Of a stretch of DNA of 64,000 bases, positions 46,868 through 58,262 are shown in pieces. The DNA is from Vicia villosa (Eukaryota; Streptophyta; Magnoliopsida; Fabales; Fabaceae), in NCBI RefSeq assembly GCF_029867415.1, contig NC_081185.1, positions 113,009,466-113,073,465 on the forward strand, in the 5' to 3' direction. The position numbers were made by a program, and so were the translations under genes. Below the pieces are notes generated by a model, which saw only the letters and a list, made by a program, of their open reading frames with translations, searched no databases and was not told the DNA's origin. Numbering within the stretch: the first letter of the stretch is position 1; every line of letters starts with the position of its first letter.

Positions 46868-49256
46868 ATAGCCCCTCCAAAATACATTATCAACGCTCAT
46901 GTTTTTGGTGAGACCTATGACAATGAAGAAGTTGGTTTTTTGTTTAAAAACACTGAGGTTACACGATTTTGTTTAAGCAGAAAAGCAAATTTCAGTTACT
47001 TCAAACAGAGATTAGAGACGAAGCTTGCACTGGGTGATGTATTCCAAAAATTTTACCAATATCGATTTCTTTGTGGGGACAACCCGGTCAAGTTTATCCT
47101 AGTTGAGGTCAAAGATGATGAAGACCTGCAGAATATGTTCGCCAATCATGAGTATTCTGGTTACGAGTACATAGAACTGTATGTTACTCTACCAGAAGTT
47201 CAACCCACACAATTGGTCAAGTCACAAGTCATTGATTCACTTGTCGACGAGCAAGCAGAGGTTGACGTCGTAGATGAAGAAGAAGCACCGGAAATAGAAG
47301 TTGATCACTTGGTCAACGAGGAAAGTGAAGACGAACCGGACGTTGTTGTGCCACCAAATCAAGTGCACATGCCTCCAGCGCACATGAGGAACTTGAACTT
47401 CGATGGGGATGAACCATCGTCTGATATTTTCTATGATCCATACACTCAAACAGATGCACGGTTAAAAGAAGAAGACAGATTTCGTTCACAGGAGGAATGT
47501 ATCATGGCCATAAAAAGATTTCATATGGTAAACAATGTTGATTTTAAAGTTGATCGCACCAATGTTGAGAGGTATAAAATTAAGTGTAGAAACCCTGACT
47601 GTGGATTCAAGTTGGGTGCATCATACTAGAAGTGAAGTGATTCATGGGTGATAGGAGCTATTTCCCAAGATCACACGTGTGTTAACACAAATGTTTCCCA
47701 AGATCTCCGTAAGCTAAGTTATGATATTATATGTCAAGAAATCTTGCCCCTAGTAGATAAAGATTCGTCAGTAAAGGTGAAAACGAAAATCTCTCATATC
47801 GTTGCAACTTACAATTACACTTCGTCTTATAGAAAGGCTTGGCTGGCGAAAACTAAAGCGATCAAACTTGTGTATGGAAATTGAGAGGATTCATACAAAC
47901 AACTCCCACGTTTCTTATCCGCGCTTCAAATTTATGCTACTGGAACCGTTACTATTTTAGAGACCCTTCCAGCGCAATCTCTAGACGGAACGTGCCTTCA
48001 AGGAAATGTGATATTCCATAGGGCTTTTCTGGGCTTTCCGCCCATGTGTTCAAGGATTTGCGTATTGCAAATTAATTCTTCAAATAGATGGCACTTGGTT
48101 GTACGAAAAATATAAGGGGACCTTGTTGATGGCTGTGGCACAAGACGGAAACAGTAACATTTTTCCTGTTGCGTTCGCTCTTGTGGAAGGAGAAACTGCT
48201 GGAGGTTGGGGTTTCTTTCTCAAAAATCTTTGTTCACACGTTGCCCCCCAACATGGGCTCTGTTTGATTTCAGATAGGCATGCTTCCATCGAGAGTGCGT
48301 ACAACAATCCAGCAAACGGGTGGCAAAACCTACATTTAACGCATGTTTACCGTATTCGACATATCGCACAAAATTTCATGCGAGAGATAAGGGATAAGGT
48401 TCTTCGGAAGACTCTTGTCAATGCTGGATATGCATTGACTCAACTGACGTTCCAATATTATCGACATGAAATTCTATCGTCAAATCCAGATGCAGGCAGA
48501 TGGATAAATAATCTTGCTAGAGAGAAATGGACCAGATCATACGACAACGGGCAGCGATGGGGGCACATGATTACAAATCTTGTGGAGTCTATGAACGAAG
48601 TGTTTAAGGGCATCAAACACCTTCCGATTACTTCCTTGGTGCAAGCAACATACTATAGGATGGCTTCTCTTTTCGCAGGAAGAGGTGAGCGTTGAAGTGC
48701 AGTTTTAGAATCCGAACAAGTATTCAGCGAAACCTGCGTCAAATTCATGAAAGAGCAATCTGCCAAAGCCAGCAGCCACATTGTTACATCGTTCGACCGA
48801 TTCAACCGGGCCTTCAATGTCAAAGAAACAATTGACCATAACGAGGGTCTTCCGAGACAACAATACAGGGTTCTTATAGACGAAGGGTGGTGTGACTGCG
48901 GAAAGTTTTAAGCCTTTCGCATGCCATGCTCTCATGTCATAGCAGCATGTTCGTATGCGCACCAAGATCTGTTAGCACTTTTATCTCCCATTTACAAGGC
49001 GGATACCTTGCTCGGAGTGTACAACAATGCATTTCAAGTGATGACAAAGGAGGATTATTGGCCTGTGTATGAGGGGGGCGTGGTTTGGCATAATGACAAC
49101 ATGCGGCGAAAGAAAAAAGGTCGACCAAACAGCACACGGATCCGAACCAAAATGGATGATCATGAGAAAATGATAAGAAAATGTGGCATATGTTGTCAAG
49201 TCGGGCACAATTAAAATACTTGTCCTAATCGTGGAGCAACCTCCACCAACAATTAA
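46868..49256 (+). pseudogene. MULE-2 transposase, right-arm copy, broken
   Basis: Same protein as the left arm but with a different set of lesions. The start codon is ATA (46868-46870) where the left arm has ATG. Stops lie at about 47627, 47633, 47882, 48693, 48909 and 49213, and there is a one-base insertion near 48024. Several are Trp-to-stop (TGG to TGA) or Gln-to-stop (CAG or CAA to TAG or TAA), consistent with C-to-T change on one strand or the other. The N-terminal PB1-like domain, DNA-binding region, catalytic Asp motifs and SWIM finger can all be followed. The knuckle is cut by a stop (CGICCQVGHN). Neither arm can make protein. Confidence 0.88.
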
Positions 49257-49520
49257 TTGTATGTCGTGTGTTTGTACTACTTATGTATTTGTACTTGTAT
49301 TTGTACTACTTAAATATTTATATTTGTATTTGTACTACTTATGTATTTGTATTATCTTTTATTAAATCAACTAGTATTTCATGTATTTGTACTATCTTTT
49401 ATTAAAACAACTAGTTATGTATTTGTACTATCTTTAATTAAATCAACTACTCATGTATTTGTCTTGTAGTGAAGCTGTCTTCATGCTGGTTATGTCATAT
49501 TCTCTTCCGTCAAACCTTCC

Positions 49521-49760
49521 ATGCCGGTTATGTTTTGGAATATCTCTTCCGTCAAGCAACTCAAGAGGACTCTCATGTCTTTTTTAGAGGGGGAGTACCA
49601 ATCCGGCAAACAGATCAGAAGCATCAAAAGGCGTAAAACAAGGGCGGATGCTGTGACCGGAGCAACAATAAGTTTCTGGGATAAGGTGGAATACGACATT
49701 GATTGCATTCAAATGATGAATGGACCAAATGACATTGTTTTAACCGTTGTAATTTCTTAG
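49521..49760 (+). CDS. Short open frame of the right arm, unrecognised, 79 aa
   Basis: This is open from ATG 49521 to TAG, starting MPVMFWNISSVKQLKRTL and ending in a hydrophobic DIVLTVVIS. It lies about 265 bp beyond the transposase stop on the same strand. The left-arm copy has a stop. It may be a last transposase exon or a small accessory gene of this MULE family. I do not recognise a domain. Confidence 0.4.
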   Translation: MPVMFWNISSVKQLKRTLMSFLEGEYQSGKQIRSIKRRKTRADAVTGATISFWDKVEYDIDCIQMMNGPNDIVLTVVIS

Positions 49761-50154
49761 ATGTTTTAGTTTTTTTTCTGTTGGTGATTTTCAATGTACC
49801 TTTTAATTAATGAATGAATGAATGTTTTCCATGAATGCTCATGTTAACTAATTCATTGATCTTATTTTCTTATTTAATAGATTTTTTTAAAATAATGTTA
49901 AAAAAACAAAAACAAAAAACAAAAAAAAAACGGGGAACACCACATAGGCGCCACCCCAGGTGGCTTATTAGTTCTGGAAGAACTAAGGCGCCACCCCAGG
50001 TGGCGCATAAGAAGAAAAGTTTCAAGCTAGGCACCACGGGAGGTGGCTCTTACGTGTAGGGCATCTCCCAAACATGGTCATCCAGGTAATTTTCCCCAAA
50101 ACCTGGTTTTTTGGGCAATTTTTTTTTTAAACTTGGTTATTTGCATTTTTTTTC

Positions 50155-51467
50155 AAAATCGTTATACTAAAATGATAATTAATTTAATTACATTTTTTTT
50201 TCACTATTTATACATTTTCACGTTACTCAGTTCTTCCCCAAATATGTGAATCGTAAACCCTAAATTCTCAAATTTCAGAAAACACCTTTCCACCTTTCTC
50301 TTCAACTCATATTCAACTTCAATTTCAATTTCAATTTCACCTTCTATTAGCTTTCATTCAATTTCGATTTCACCTTCTCTACTCCGACTCGGTTTCAATT
50401 TCAACGATTTCACTAGATTTCACCTTCTCTACTCCGATCTTGTTCGCATAAGCTCTTTTTGAGGTAAACCTGTTGTCTTAATCATTGTTTGTTTGCTGTG
50501 TTTTGTAATTTGAGTGCATTTTGGGTTTCGTAGTGGCAATGGATTCAAGCTTTTTTGAGAGGTTCTTCGGTGGTGGTTTCTACTTTGACGAGTGACTTTG
50601 ATTGCGGAGGCTACGGCGGTTTCTATAGTAGCTAGAGGACTGCGATTATTCTACTCTCAATTTCGATTTCAACGATTTCACCAGATTTCACCTTCTCTAC
50701 TCTGACCTTCTTCGTGCAAAGTCTTCTCTTGACTCTTTTGAGGTAAACTTGCTATCTATGCTCTCAATTTCACTTTGAATTGAAATAACTTACTTGTTGT
50801 TGCCTTAATCATTATTTGCTTGCTGTGTTTTGTGTTTTGAATGTGAAAATTGATGAGAAATGTATTGTGAAAATTGTAGTAGGGGTGTTAGGTATTATAT
50901 TAACTATAAAGCAATTTTCCAACACCTCTGCTACAATTTTCCAGGCCTGTGTCTCTAGAAGATTGGGTGGGTCGTCTCAAGTAATAAGGTTAAGTCATTT
51001 AGTCTTGGATGGTAGCAATGAATTCCATTGTGTATTTTGTTCCTTTTATTTAACTCTATATGCAGTTTAATACTCTTTTTTTGGAATGAATGAATGAATC
51101 ATTGTTTTACATGATTATTATCAGGTTCACATAGATCTATATAAATTTTAGTTTGCATGCTGAAGTTTAAATTTATTTTTATGACCTCTCAATATACTTC
51201 ATTGTTTTTTTGGATTTCAAGGAAGTTTAAAACTCTACAAACAGTCAACAACTCAAGGAAGTTTACTTTTAAGATACAAAGTTACACTTTTTATGTTAGT
51301 TAATATGCACTTCATGTTAGTGTCATAAAACAAATAATCATGTCCAAATCTCCTACAAAATAGTCATAGTGTCTTTATTACTTATAGTGCATATACTTTT
51401 TTGGACTATATATATAAAAGAATATATAAGTATTATGCAACTCTAAACAACAACATCTAAATTGTTA
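50155..51467. other. No gene supported; short C/T-rich repeats
   Basis: From about 50.28 to 50.74 kb the word tcgatttcaacgatttcacc and the word agatttcaccttctctactc recur two to three times. A very short frame (MDSSFFERFFGGGFYFDE) is at 50539. This could be the leader and first exon of a decayed gene, but nothing continues it. Confidence 0.35.
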
Positions 51468-51642
51468 GGGTCTTGCTAACCAGTGCCCTCAAGGCAATGG
51501 TTAAACATTCCAAAAAAAGAAAATATATTATAGGAAATCTAATATTTCAATTTTCAAGACATTAAATACGCAGATTACCAAGATAAAGTTACTATTTTGG
51601 AATGCTTAACCATTGCCCTGAGGGCACTAGTTAGCATTTCCC
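51468..51642. mobile_element. Mutator-type MITE with perfect 9-bp target duplication
   Basis: The ends gggtcttgctaaccagtgcc and, inverted, gggaaatgctaactagtgcc pair over about 44 bp. The 9 bases aaattgtta at 51459-51467 recur exactly at 51643-51651. The 175-bp element has no coding capacity. A 9-bp duplication places it with Mutator-like elements, though its ends are unlike those of MULE-1 or MULE-2. Confidence 0.9.
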
Positions 51643-51759
51643 AAATTGTTATGGTGTATTGCTTATTTTGTATCAATGACAGGCGTAAACCACTATCATA
51701 GTCTAATGTTCTTGTTTTGCTGAACAATTATTTCTTGTAAATGTAATTTGTATGGTTAG

Positions 51760-52150
51760 TATTAAAGAGTAATTCATATTCAGAAGATGAGCATCAAAAA
51801 TTCTGATGTGGACTGATCTTCTGATGGTTACTCAGAAGATAGTGTTGACCAGAAGTTCTACCTTCTGGATCCTGTTAGCTTAGCTATTTAGTTAGTAAAG
51901 GTACTTTAGTATTTCTTAGTATTGTATTGTTTGTACCTTAAACTTGTTCACTAAGTTTAGTCTATTAGAGCTTATGTGACAAATTTTCTTTGTATAAATA
52001 GCCTTGTAGTAGCTATCATTTAGAGAACACAATAATTATTCTCTCATTCTTTTGCGTTGTTATTCTTTTGTATATTCTCTTTGTTATCATCTTTCATTCT
52101 TGTGCACCAACAATTGGTATCTATAGCTCTGGTTCCAAACACAGGGAAAC
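51760..52150 (+). mobile_element. Copia-type LTR fragment with primer-binding site
   Basis: A TATA box (tataaatagcc, about 51996) and an LTR-like end caccaaca (to 52112) are followed by attggtatctatagctctgg. This resembles a decayed primer-binding site for initiator tRNA-Met (tggtatcagagc) just after a Copia 5' LTR. No gag or pol follows. The left limit is approximate. Confidence 0.55.
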
Positions 52151-52826
52151 ACGAGTGAACGTGAGTTTGTGTGACAGTGTGATTGATTTTGTTTCTTGGA
52201 AACAAAGTTGTGTTGAATCACATTTTTCTTGGTTGTTTGTGGGTTGGGAAACATTGTGTGAGTGTGAGTGAAATCTGTTTTTTTGCACAAGTTTGAAGAT
52301 GAAATGAGAAGCAAACTAATTTTAAATAACATATTTAGGAAATAAGAACACTTACTTATCTCTAAAATCACGGAAAATTTCGTAAAAAGCCTACATCGTA
52401 ATATCTTTTATCTGGATAATAAAAATTAAAGATTATCAAATTTTTTAGTATTAAAAACTATTATATTTATTTGTCTAACAAATAAAATAAACTATATGTT
52501 ACATTTAGTGTACGCTGACATACCGATCTAGAGGGTTGCAATTTCTGCAATTCATCTATCCGTTTTGCTCTCATGACAAATGTAGATTGAAATAATTATT
52601 TTGTTAATAAATAAACAAATATTATAACAGTAAATAAATCTATTCTACTTGATTCCGAAGATTGTCATGATGACAATCTTGATCACAATCCTAACTCTAA
52701 TTATCTATCTGGCATCTTCCCCAACCTTATATGTCTATGTGTCAATTTATTATAATATTCAATATTACACTAACTCTAATTATATAGATGGCATCTTCCC
52801 TAGCCTTATGTTTTTAACTAATAATA
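52151..52826. other. No gene; short duplications
   Basis: A 23-bp palindrome centred at about 52668 pairs aagattgtcat with atgacaatctt. The segment ctaactctaattat, followed by ggcatcttcc, is duplicated at about 52691 and 52772. Nothing else was seen. Confidence 0.45.
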
Positions 52827-54500
52827 ATAAATTATAATAGGATATTCATCTATCCAATAATAACAATATTAACAATATACATCTAATAATAATAAAATAA
52901 TAATAATATTAATATAAATATATGCATAATAATATTAATAACAAAAATATATGCATAATAATATTAAATCTCCAATATTAATAATAATAGCAAATAAAAT
53001 AATATTAACAATAGACATAATAATAAACCTGAATATCATTATCTCCCAGAACGATTGGAATACTCAAATGCTTTGATTCCTTTTTGCAACATAGAAGTTG
53101 TTGGAAGGCTGAAATGTTTGAAAATAGAAATTATGGCATACAAGTTATCATATAAAATTATGAATAAATTAATAAAATTTAAACAATTTTATGAATTTCA
53201 ATTAAAACATAAATTAGCATATAAAAATTATATTCAAAATACAACGTATCCTACTAGATAGAAGTCGGGCTCTTGTGTCGTCCAGTTCTATGAATAGAAT
53301 ATCTGGCTAGAGGTGTTGCACCAGTATTCTGGCATCATCTCTCGCCACCTATGATACAAAATATTTTAAATTGATATAAACTTTCTAGATTTTAGTATAT
53401 ATTTAATTAATATAAAACAAAGACAAAAATTAATATAGCGGATAACGATGAGTGACACTTAATAAGTAGATTTTAAGTATTCCACTCGGGACGGTAGATT
53501 TATTTGTCAAAATCTCTCTGCCAAAATAGGAAGGACACGCCACCACATGGTCTAGAAATATCATAAATATTATTATAAAACAATTTTTAAATGTCAAATA
53601 AGAAGTAAAAAATTTAAACACAAAATTTTCAATTGTGAAATTTCACATTGTTTTGAATTCACAATTGAAATTGAAAATTTTGTCTTTACATTTTTACTTG
53701 TTACTTGTTACTTGGCGTGTCCTTTCTATTTTGGCGGAGCGTGCAGAGATTTTGACGAATAAATCCACCGTCCTGTCCCGAATGGAATATGTAAAATCTA
53801 CTTGTTAGGTGTCACTCGTTCTCAACTATACTAATTTTTGTCTTTGTTTTATATTAATTAAATATATACTAAAAATTAGAAATTTTATCTCAGTTTAAAA
53901 TATTTTTTATCATAAGTGGCGAGAGATGATGCCAGAACACCGGTGCAACACCTCAAACCGGATATTCTATTCATAAAATTGTACGACACAAAAGGCTGAA
54001 TTCTATATAGCAAGTTACGTTGTATTAGAAATATAATTTTTAGATCCTAATTTATGTTTTAATTGAAAAATCATAAAATTGTTTAAATTTTATTACTTTA
54101 TTCATAATTTTATATATCTATTTTCAAAATTTTCAACCTTCCACCAAGTTACATGTTGCAACAAAGGAAGCAAAGCGTTTGGGTATTATTTTTATTATTA
54201 TTATTATTTATTTTCAAAATTTTCAACCTTCCACCAAGTTACATGTTGCAACAAAGGAAGCAACGCGTTTGGGTATTATTTTTATTATTATTATTATTTA
54301 TTATTATTATTATTAATATTAGAGATTTAATATTAAGATTAATATTATTATTATTAATAATTAATAATAATATTATTAATAACTTTTTGTTATTAATATT
54401 ATTATTATTTTACTATTATATTATTATTATTGGATGTATATTGTTAATAGTATTATTATTTGATATTATTATTAGATGAATATCATATTATAATTTTTGT
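52827..54500. mobile_element. Non-coding foldback element, ~1.67 kb, arms meeting at ~53645
   Basis: The left arm (about 52827-53640) and right arm (about 53650-54500) are imperfect inverted copies. Examples are ctctcgccacctatgat versus atcataagtggcgagag, and aaaataggaaggacacgcc versus ggcgtgtcctttctatttt. The extreme ends also pair (aaattataataggatattcat with atgaatatcatattataattt). The whole is AT-rich and has no coding potential. It belongs to the class of foldback or very long-TIR elements. No convincing target duplication was found. Confidence 0.8.
54119..54297 (+). repeat. 89-bp tandem duplication in one arm of the foldback element
   Basis: The unit from tattttcaaaattttcaacc through the run of attatt occurs twice in the right arm (one change, caaagcg/caacgcg). 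The left arm has a single copy (about 53075-53110), so the duplication came after the foldback formed. Confidence 0.85.
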
Positions 54501-54865
54501 TATTAAATTATTATTAGACATGCAACATTAATTACAACAGAGTAACAAGACATCACAAGAGATCAACAAATTCTTATTCTTCCATAAACATAATATAAAT
54601 AAATCCTATTGCCTTGGCCACACCCAACAAGAATCTCACGCAGCATCTGTCCAGCTCCTCCATTTAAAATTTAATGAAAAAAATAAGAAACAAACAGCTA
54701 AAATTTAAAATTTTCTCTCCCCTCCCTCGATTTACATACGACCCAACATATGCTGTTAATACTACCAGCAAGTAGCAAGCCACTGCATTCGAGTTAAACT
54801 AAACTAAACTAACTCAGATCCCCAGCGCCGCCCATCCAACAATGAAAACACCGAAATAGGCCCTT
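54501..54865. other. Intergenic upstream of the PPR relic
   Basis: No coding or repeat signal was recognised. A C-rich leader before 54866 may be the old 5' region of the PPR gene. Confidence 0.4.
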
Positions 54866-55812
54866 ATGGCCAAAAAAACAATCACATACCTAAAACGCCA
54901 CCCAAAAATCTCCCATCCCTCTCCGCTCACTTCACTCCCAAAGCAGCCACCCACCTTCTCCTCACTTATCAAAACGACAAAGCCCTCATCATCAATTTCC
55001 TCAACTGGGCACAACCTCACTCTTTCTTCACCCCAATCATGCAAAACCCTATCCATCCACATCCTCACCTGTTTCAACCTCTTCAAGACCACACAAACCC
55101 TACCTCAAAACCTTATCAATACCACAACCTTCTCCTTTGACATTTTCAATTTCCACGAAGAAACCTACCATTCATGTAATTCAACTTCCGCGGTTTTCAA
55201 TTTACTAATCAAATCATACTCCCAACTTAACCTAATCGAAAATGCTTTCCACACCCTTCATCTTGCTAACCGTCATGGTTTCTCCCCAAGTGTACTATCA
55301 TACAACTCAATACTAGATTCAATTCTTCGCGGTGGGTCACACCAATTATTAATTCAACATGCTAATTGTGTATTCGGTGACGATTAGGAACAATATGTTG
55401 CCGAATATATAAGCTTCTAATGTAACGAACCACGGAATTGTTTCTGCGGGGAAATTAGATTTTGATCTTCGTTTCATGAATGAGATGGAGACAAAGGCTG
55501 TTTGCCTAATGTGGTGACTCATAATACTATGTGAACTGCTTATTGTAAAGAGAATAATGTTGAGGATGCGTTTGTTTTGTCGAAGATAATGGCTAAGAAA
55601 CGAGTTGAGCCCAATTTTATTTCTTATAATGCGGTTATTAAAGGTTTTTGTAGTCAAGGGAGGATGAATGAGACGATGGAAGTGATTGAGGAGAAGGATT
55701 TAAATGGATTGAGTCCTTAATGTGAATGGGTTTTTTTAAAAGACAAGAACTTTCATCAGGCTCTTGTTCTTGTTCATGAGATGGTCGGTAAGGGTTTCTC
55801 ATCTTATGATGC
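54866..55812 (+). pseudogene. Decayed pentatricopeptide-repeat (PPR) protein gene
   Basis: A 173-codon frame (54866-55387) begins MAKKTITYLKRHP, a basic leader that suits organelle targeting. Its first PPR-like motifs read FNLLIKSYSQLNLIENAFHTL and PSVLSYNSILDSIL. After the stop, further PPR units can be followed only by changing frame: GKLDFDLRFMNEMETK, then NAYCKENNVEDAF-like and NFISYNAVIKGFCSQGRMNETMEV, then FHQALVLVHEMVGKG. Intact relatives have ten or more repeats, and this copy ends after about five. PPR proteins bind organelle RNA. The locus lacks most repeats and has several frameshifts, so it is a relic. Confidence 0.75.
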
Positions 55813-57020
55813 ATAGGTAAGGTTTACCTCAACATTTTCCTACACTAAGTTTGATTTTATATTATTATTTAATATAGATATTTAATTTAGTATTATAGGA
55901 TACATGAGATTTGTTGTGAATTGTAATCAAGAATTTAATCTATATTTGGGATAGGGAGGATCAATTAATATTTGTATTATAATATTTAGGTAATGTAATA
56001 TAGTTCAATAACGTTTAATTTAACAAAAAATAAACTTTACAAGGCTTTTATGATAGTTAAAATAATACTATATAGGTTATCATATAATATTTTACGCAAA
56101 TATAAAATTACTTGATGTGTTATTGAGACCTACCAAAATAAGTGTTATGTGTTTAAATTAAGAATTTATTACCTGATTGTAGGATTTTTATAAAATGATT
56201 TAAAAATATTAAAATATAAAATTACAATAATTTTATATTTTTTGTCATAAGACTGTTTATTATTGTCAAATAACAACAAAAGGTTTACCTATTGGAAGAG
56301 AAAACTTTTATAAGAGAGACTTAAAGTGGAGCTTAGAGTTTCTTCATATGTATTATTAGCAAATACACTTGTGTTTTTTTCTTTCCTTTCCTACAAATGG
56401 TTGGTCTTTTGTTCACTTTTGGCTAGTAGGACAAATGGTTGGTCTTTTATTCACTATTGGCTAGTAGGATTAAGGAAAGACATCGATGGTTTTCTTTACT
56501 TCTCCTTAGAGGCTTGGATGGCTATACTCATGTCAAATTCTAGTGGCATGTTTTAGTGCCCTTGTGCCAAATTTCATCTTTGGAAATAAGTTCAGTGATT
56601 GCTGGTTTAATGAAATTTTTCTTTTTGTTTTCAGGGTATTTTATATCCATAGAAAAAATACCTATCCATTTATTGGAATTTTTTATGCACTATTTGAGCA
56701 TATTTATTCAAGTATCCATGTGAAACCTCATATAATAAATGAAAAACTAAAGAGGAGAATTCAATGACTAATATATATATCAATGGTATATTTAGCAAAG
56801 AATATTAAATTACCAGTAGGAAAAGGGTTCTCTGCTCCGACTCTGAAGCCATTTATCATAATAGAAATGTAGATTAAGGCCATATATCGGTATCATAACA
56901 ACCCTGGATTGGAAGTGCTGAAATTTTAAAAAGAAGGAAACATATTGAAACCCTTATTTGTATAAAAGACAAACAAAAGTTAAAAGAAGGTTCACGTATT
57001 TCATAAACATGATGATTATA
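55813..57020. other. No gene; one local duplication
   Basis: The segment acaaatggttggtcttttgt and its continuation to ggctagtagga is tandemly duplicated at about 56393-56468. Otherwise the stretch is AT-rich with no recognised element. Confidence 0.4.
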
Positions 57021-57540
57021 TTTAATACCTTCAACTCTGGCATAAAGCTCTTCGGATAGAAGTGTCCCAAATGAATAGTGGTCTGTAGTTATTGTATCTG
57101 AATATTACATCATCCTCGCTTCATAAACTTTGGAAGAAAATATCAAAATTAGAGAGTTTGGAGAAAACTTTATCAAGAGCATTAACTATTAACCAGTATC
57201 TTACCTTAGAAAGTCTTATTCTAGCTCTAGACCAACGTGAAATGGCACTTTCAAGTTTCTCAATGTCAAAGAAAGACACAAAACTGCACCTTAATTCAGC
57301 ATAATCTAAGAGCTTTGACCTGCAAATGATTAAATTTAAACAACGCACTAAATATTTGCAAATGAGGGCAAAGGTTCTGATTCTATTAAATAATAAGTAC
57401 CAGCTTTGTTCAATAAGACCAGCACAATCTGCTAGCTTTCTTCTTGTTCAAAAGCTTTTGTATACTTTCTGCCATTAAACCTGCAGCCATATGCTTAGGG
57501 TCATCCACAAGCATATCTTACATTTTTTAGCTCATAGGCT
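57021..57540 (-). pseudogene. Unrecognised multi-exon gene fragment (copy 1)
   Basis: Minus-strand reading gives protein-like blocks with plausible splice sites. First is DMLVDDPKHMAAGLMAESIQ (about 57515-57410). Next, after an intron, is [20 protein letters not shown], continuing to [13 protein letters not shown] before a gtaag donor (about 57318-57206). Then near 57.08-57.03 kb is TDHYSFGTLLSEELYARVEG. A related block lies at 61720-61815. Stops interrupt the first block. I cannot name the family. It looks like a truncated duplicate of a host gene. Confidence 0.4.
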
Positions 57541-57909
57541 CTCGATTGCTATCATTTCTGATTGGAATTTTGATTTCATCATTGAGAAAGTTTAGGGAAA
57601 TTTTCATATGAAACTCAAGTTATATACTACCCTACACTCGGAAAACCAATTATGGGAAAAGAAGAAAAACTTATTGAGCTATATATAATAAACTATTGAA
57701 CTTTAAACAAGGGTCTTTCGTCACTCGAATTTTCAAGTCATTGATTGTGAATACTGTTCAAAAGTACCAATGATTCATGAAAAACTGTCTTACTATGTAT
57801 AAAACACAAGAAGAATTCTAACAAGCTTCACCTAAAAACACAAGTCATAAACATTATGGCAAAGAAATATCATAAAAGAAAAGGTTTGAGCATAGGAGTT
57901 CTCCTAACG

Positions 57910-58262
57910 CGTCTTTATCCAAGGTATTCAAAAGAAAGTGAATCCAATTGTCACTTGTTATCCAAATTAATTAATGTGTTTTGATTCAAAGGATCAAGAT
58001 ATTCAAGAGGTGTTCACCAATTGTCACTCAATCTTTTGATTTGATTAAGAAAGATTTTTAGAGGAAAAAAACTTTTAATTTATATATTGGATTCAAAGGA
58101 CCAAAGATATTCAAGAGGTGTTTACCTCTTGTCACTTGATCTCTTTGATTTGATTAAGAAAGGTTTAAAAAACTTAATTAATGCGTTTTAATCCAAAAGA
58201 TCAAGGTATTCAAGAGGTGTTCACCAATTGTCACTCAATCTTTCGGCATGATTAAGAAAATG
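57910..58262 (+). repeat. Three to four imperfect tandem repeats of ~115 bp
   Basis: Each unit contains attcaagaggtgttcacc or a close variant, then ttgtcactcaatcttt and tgattaagaaa. Copies start near 57915, 57985, 58090 and 58195. The repeats are non-coding and of unknown nature, possibly part of a retrotransposon. Confidence 0.7.

Larger units (their letters stand above)
42768..50154. mobile_element. Head-to-head inverted duplication of a second MULE family (Mu-killer-like architecture)
   Basis: Two arms (42768-46405 and 46488-50154) are reverse complements over their full ~3.65 kb, separated by about 82 bp. The outer ends read gcaaataaccaagtttaaa and its complement. Each arm holds a full-length but broken MULE transposase gene reading outward from the centre, plus a short second frame. 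By eye I count about 14 substitutions over roughly 345 aligned bases of the N-terminal coding part (about 4%). No clear target duplication flanks the whole. A transcript crossing the centre would form a hairpin of several kilobases. Confidence 0.9.
46488..50154 (+). repeat. Right arm of the inverted MULE duplication
   Basis: This arm is the inverse of 42768-46405. Near the centre, gactgtgcaacaatgtcatg is duplicated (about 46556 and 46693). Three GGCGCC-type palindromes lie at about 49945-50045 near the outer end. Confidence 0.9.
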
